From DUOX01 sp050944015 (GTDB lineage Bacteria > Bacillota > Clostridia > Oscillospirales > Oscillospiraceae): a DNA stretch of 31,334 nt. A model generated the notes under the pieces. It did not search any database and was not told the DNA's origin. It worked only from the letters and a program-made list of their open reading frames with translations. Where the stretch lies: positions 1 through 31,334 of the forward strand of contig JBMNQG010000017.1 of the NCBI GenBank assembly GCA_050944015.1. The letters are read 5' to 3'. Shown here one piece after another: positions 30,480 to 31,334 of the stretch (position 1 is the stretch's first letter; each line of letters begins with the position of its first letter). The translations under genes were made by a program, and so were the position numbers.

Positions 30480-31334
30480 ATGCTTACTGCAAAGCAAAAC
30501 ATGCAGGAAACCATCCGCGGCGGAAATCCGGACAGGTTCGTCAACCAGTACGAAGCTGTCCAGCTTCTGTTTCATCCCTACATCATTCACTCCAACGCCC
30601 TCCTTAACAGAGGAGACATGAACGTCGTTAACGCCTGGGGCGTAACCAACTCCTTCCCGGAAAACACCCCCGGCGCCTTCCCCGTACATACTCCCGACAA
30701 GATTGTTGTAAAGGACATCACCCGCTGGAGAGAATATGTGCATGCTCCCTCCCTGAAATTCCCCGACGAGGAATGGGCCATGTTCAAAGCCCAATACGAC
30801 GCGGTGGACGGCACACAGGCCTACAAGGCAACGTTTATCGCGCCGGGACTCTTTGAGCAGACCCACCACCTCTGCGGAATCAACAACGCTTTGGTGTACT
30901 ATATGACAAATCCCCAGGAAATGCACGACCTAATCAAATACCTTACTGACTGGGAACTGGAGCTGGCGGAGGGAATCTGCTCGAATCTGAAGCCGGACGC
31001 CATTTTCCACCACGACGACTGGGGCAGTGAGCGCAGCACTTTCCTCAGCCCGGACATGTTTGCGGAATTCTTCCTTGAGCCCTACAAGCAGATTTACGGC
31101 TACTACCATGACCACGGCGTGGAGCTTGTAATACATCACAGCGACAGCTACGCCGCCACCCTGGTGCCCTACATGATAGAAATGGGCATTGACATCTGGC
31201 AGGGATGCATGTGGTCCAACAACATACCGGAACTCATCCAGAAATACGGCGGCAAGATAAGCTTCATGGGCGGCATCGACAACAAGGATGTGGACCGGGA
31301 CGGCTGGACCAGAGAGGATTGCCGCAGGGTAGTC
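30480..31334 (+). CDS. Uroporphyrinogen-decarboxylase/MtaA-family protein (3' end cut by window edge)
   Basis: ATG 30480 has a perfect AAAGGAGG seven bases upstream, and 285 codons are visible before the edge. The protein begins MLTAKQNMQETIRGGNPDRF, the usual start of UroD-like barrels. It continues with NAWGVTNSFPENTPGAFPVH, DAIFHHDDWGSERSTFLSPD (173-192), FAEFFLEPYKQIYGYYHDHG, VELVIHHSDSYAATLVPYM (214-231) and KISFMGGIDNK. Relatives include corrinoid-dependent methyltransferases (MtaA, CmuA) and true UroD. The zinc motif HxC of MtaA-type enzymes reads HHS here (219-221), so the Cys ligand is absent. It is therefore more likely a member of the large uncharacterised clostridial clade, some of which sit in demethylation clusters, than a haem enzyme. 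Partner genes would lie beyond 31334. Confidence 0.85.
   Translation, partial: MLTAKQNMQETIRGGNPDRFVNQYEAVQLLFHPYIIHSNALLNRGDMNVVNAWGVTNSFPENTPGAFPVHTPDKIVVKDITRWREYVHAPSLKFPDEEWAMFKAQYDAVDGTQAYKATFIAPGLFEQTHHLCGINNALVYYMTNPQEMHDLIKYLTDWELELAEGICSNLKPDAIFHHDDWGSERSTFLSPDMFAEFFLEPYKQIYGYYHDHGVELVIHHSDSYAATLVPYMIEMGIDIWQGCMWSNNIPELIQKYGGKISFMGGIDNKDVDRDGWTREDCRRVV

Noticed and set aside
1..31334. CRISPR arrays, insertion sequences, prophage genes or attachment sites
   Set aside because: No regularly spaced repeats, no transposase or integrase frame and no duplicated tRNA 3' end were seen. The tRNA-Leu has no integrase next to it.

Overview
The window looks like a piece of a GC-rich member of the Bacillota, most likely class Clostridia. 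Coding DNA is GC-rich and intergenic DNA is AT-rich. Shine-Dalgarno sequences are strong (AAAGGAGG type), TTG and GTG starts are common, and promoters match the SigA consensus closely with 17-base spacers. The protein families (YpuA/DUF1002, AGCS amino-acid symporter, AI-2E exporter family, split transketolase, single-chain pyruvate carboxylase, several FadH/enoate-reductase-like flavoenzymes, an MtaA/UroD-like protein) fit a heterotrophic anaerobe. The genus cannot be named from this sequence.

Layout. Positions 1-4810 (minus strand) hold LysR regulator -> flavin/Fe-S enoate-reductase-like enzyme -> amidohydrolase/decarboxylase-like enzyme -> solute-binding lipoprotein (cut by the window edge), read as one tightly packed unit. 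Positions 4811-5900 hold a degenerate stretch: a LysR-box-like dyad, an orphan terminator, and the 5' halves of trmO and of a DUF1232 gene fused 3'-end to 3'-end (a deletion scar). A tRNA-Leu(CAG) gene with its own promoter and terminator follows. Positions 5900-9000 hold an AraC-type regulator, a nitroreductase and GAPDH, all minus strand. Positions 9329-11095 are a decayed paralogue of the enoate-reductase-like gene, broken by three frameshifts and one internal deletion. Then come a secreted DUF1002 protein, a sodium:amino-acid symporter and inorganic pyrophosphatase.

Positions 14538-19914 (minus) form a five-gene cluster: both halves of a split transketolase, a possible SCP2-like protein, a zinc alcohol dehydrogenase and a class-3-type (fatty-)aldehyde dehydrogenase. 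It is divergent from a GntR/HutC-family regulator at 20152-20961. A perfect HutC-type operator (GTATATAC) overlaps the cluster's -10 box. Next to it (20984-22946, minus) is a two-gene operon whose products resemble serine palmitoyltransferase and a 3-ketosphinganine-reductase-like SDR, a possible sphingoid-base pathway. From 23263 everything is plus strand: pyruvate carboxylase, AI-2E-family membrane protein, ZIP metal transporter, M20 amidohydrolase and a partial UroD/MtaA-family protein.

The most interesting hidden signals are a near-perfect ParB-binding parS site inside the aldehyde dehydrogenase gene (15676-15691), which suggests an origin-proximal location; the SPT-like/SDR gene pair; the operator logic of the GntR-linked cluster; and a conserved hairpin repeated in two intergenic gaps of that cluster. 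All statements come from reading the sequence by eye; no database search was run.
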